The notes under the pieces are model-generated. The model was not told the DNA's origin. It made no database searches and worked only from the letters and a program-made list of their open reading frames with translations. A stretch of 64,000 nucleotides of DNA from Flammulina velutipes (lineage: Eukaryota > Basidiomycota > Agaricomycetes > Agaricales > Physalacriaceae): assembly GCA_011800155.1 (NCBI GenBank), contig CM022377.1, positions 434,001 through 498,000 of the forward strand, read 5' to 3'. Shown here one piece after another: positions 63,958 through 64,000 of the stretch (positions are counted from its first letter, which is position 1; every line of letters begins with the position of its first letter). Position numbers and translations under genes: made by a program.

Positions 63958-64000
63958 TAATGGCTGATCCATGTTTCCAGACGTCTGGCAAGGTATCTAT

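Noticed and set aside
1..64000. CRISPR arrays, bacterial operons, rRNA or tRNA genes
   Set aside because: No spaced repeats, Shine-Dalgarno structure or cloverleaf with intact B box was seen; the window is nuclear fungal DNA.

Overview
The window is nuclear DNA of a filamentous basidiomycete, most likely an Agaricomycete. Genes lie on both strands and are dense. Almost every coding region is cut by spliceosomal introns of about 45-60 bases with GT...AG ends. Product types also fit: a forkhead factor, a Zn2Cys6 regulator with a PNGSL-type zinc cluster tail, a DUF3533 protein, a GH5 mannanase-like secreted protein and a fungal LINE. Exon structures were rebuilt by hand from splice signals, reading frame and family motifs. 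Where the exon lengths summed to whole codons I treat the model as firm.

Left half (1-30,000): the 3' end of a nucleolar helicase-like gene; a fucosyltransferase-like membrane enzyme (-); mitoribosomal GTPase S29/DAP3 (-); a SUZ-domain protein (-); a forkhead transcription factor (-); a MICOS Mic26/27 subunit (+); an Rpd3-type histone deacetylase with 13 exons (+); an unrecognised Ser-rich protein (+); a GH5 mannanase-like secreted protein (+); an FMO-like flavoprotein (+); a TB2/DP1/HVA22 ER-shaping protein (+); an MCT-like MFS carrier (-); a long Zn2Cys6 regulator (-); and CLN3/Btn1 (-).

Middle (29,900-50,240): Btn1 shares a 153-base divergent promoter with a SNF2/Uls1-type ATPase (+). Then come an Est1/SMG7-like protein (+), a membrane-anchored aspartic protease (+), a DUF3533/SNG1 membrane protein (-), and a GDP-fucose-type sugar transporter (-) divergent from MRE11 (+). 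MRE11 converges on a Gfo/Idh/MocA (Gal80-like) oxidoreductase (-). An orphan multi-exon gene (+) ends the block.

Right end (50,240-64,000): a gene-poor stretch with a broken Vps1 dynamin fragment, then one large LINE retrotransposon of about 11.2 kb on the minus strand. It is bounded by a perfect 16-base target-site duplication and a 29-base poly(A) tract. It carries an intact 1710-codon ORF2 (AP endonuclease, reverse transcriptase, RNase H, zinc motif) and an ORF1 with a CCHC knuckle that is split by two frame changes, both at homopolymer C/G runs. It also has a 3.5-kb 5' region that holds a 165-codon open frame on the opposite strand. This element, with its opposite-strand frame and possible 5' intron, is the least ordinary thing in the window.

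Other points of note are four GC-AG introns (two in the histone deacetylase), a shared GTCACGTG box in two divergent promoters and in the LINE 5' region, and a helically spaced GTCAC cluster in a convergent spacer. Most genes are unrelated housekeeping genes; I see no biosynthetic cluster.
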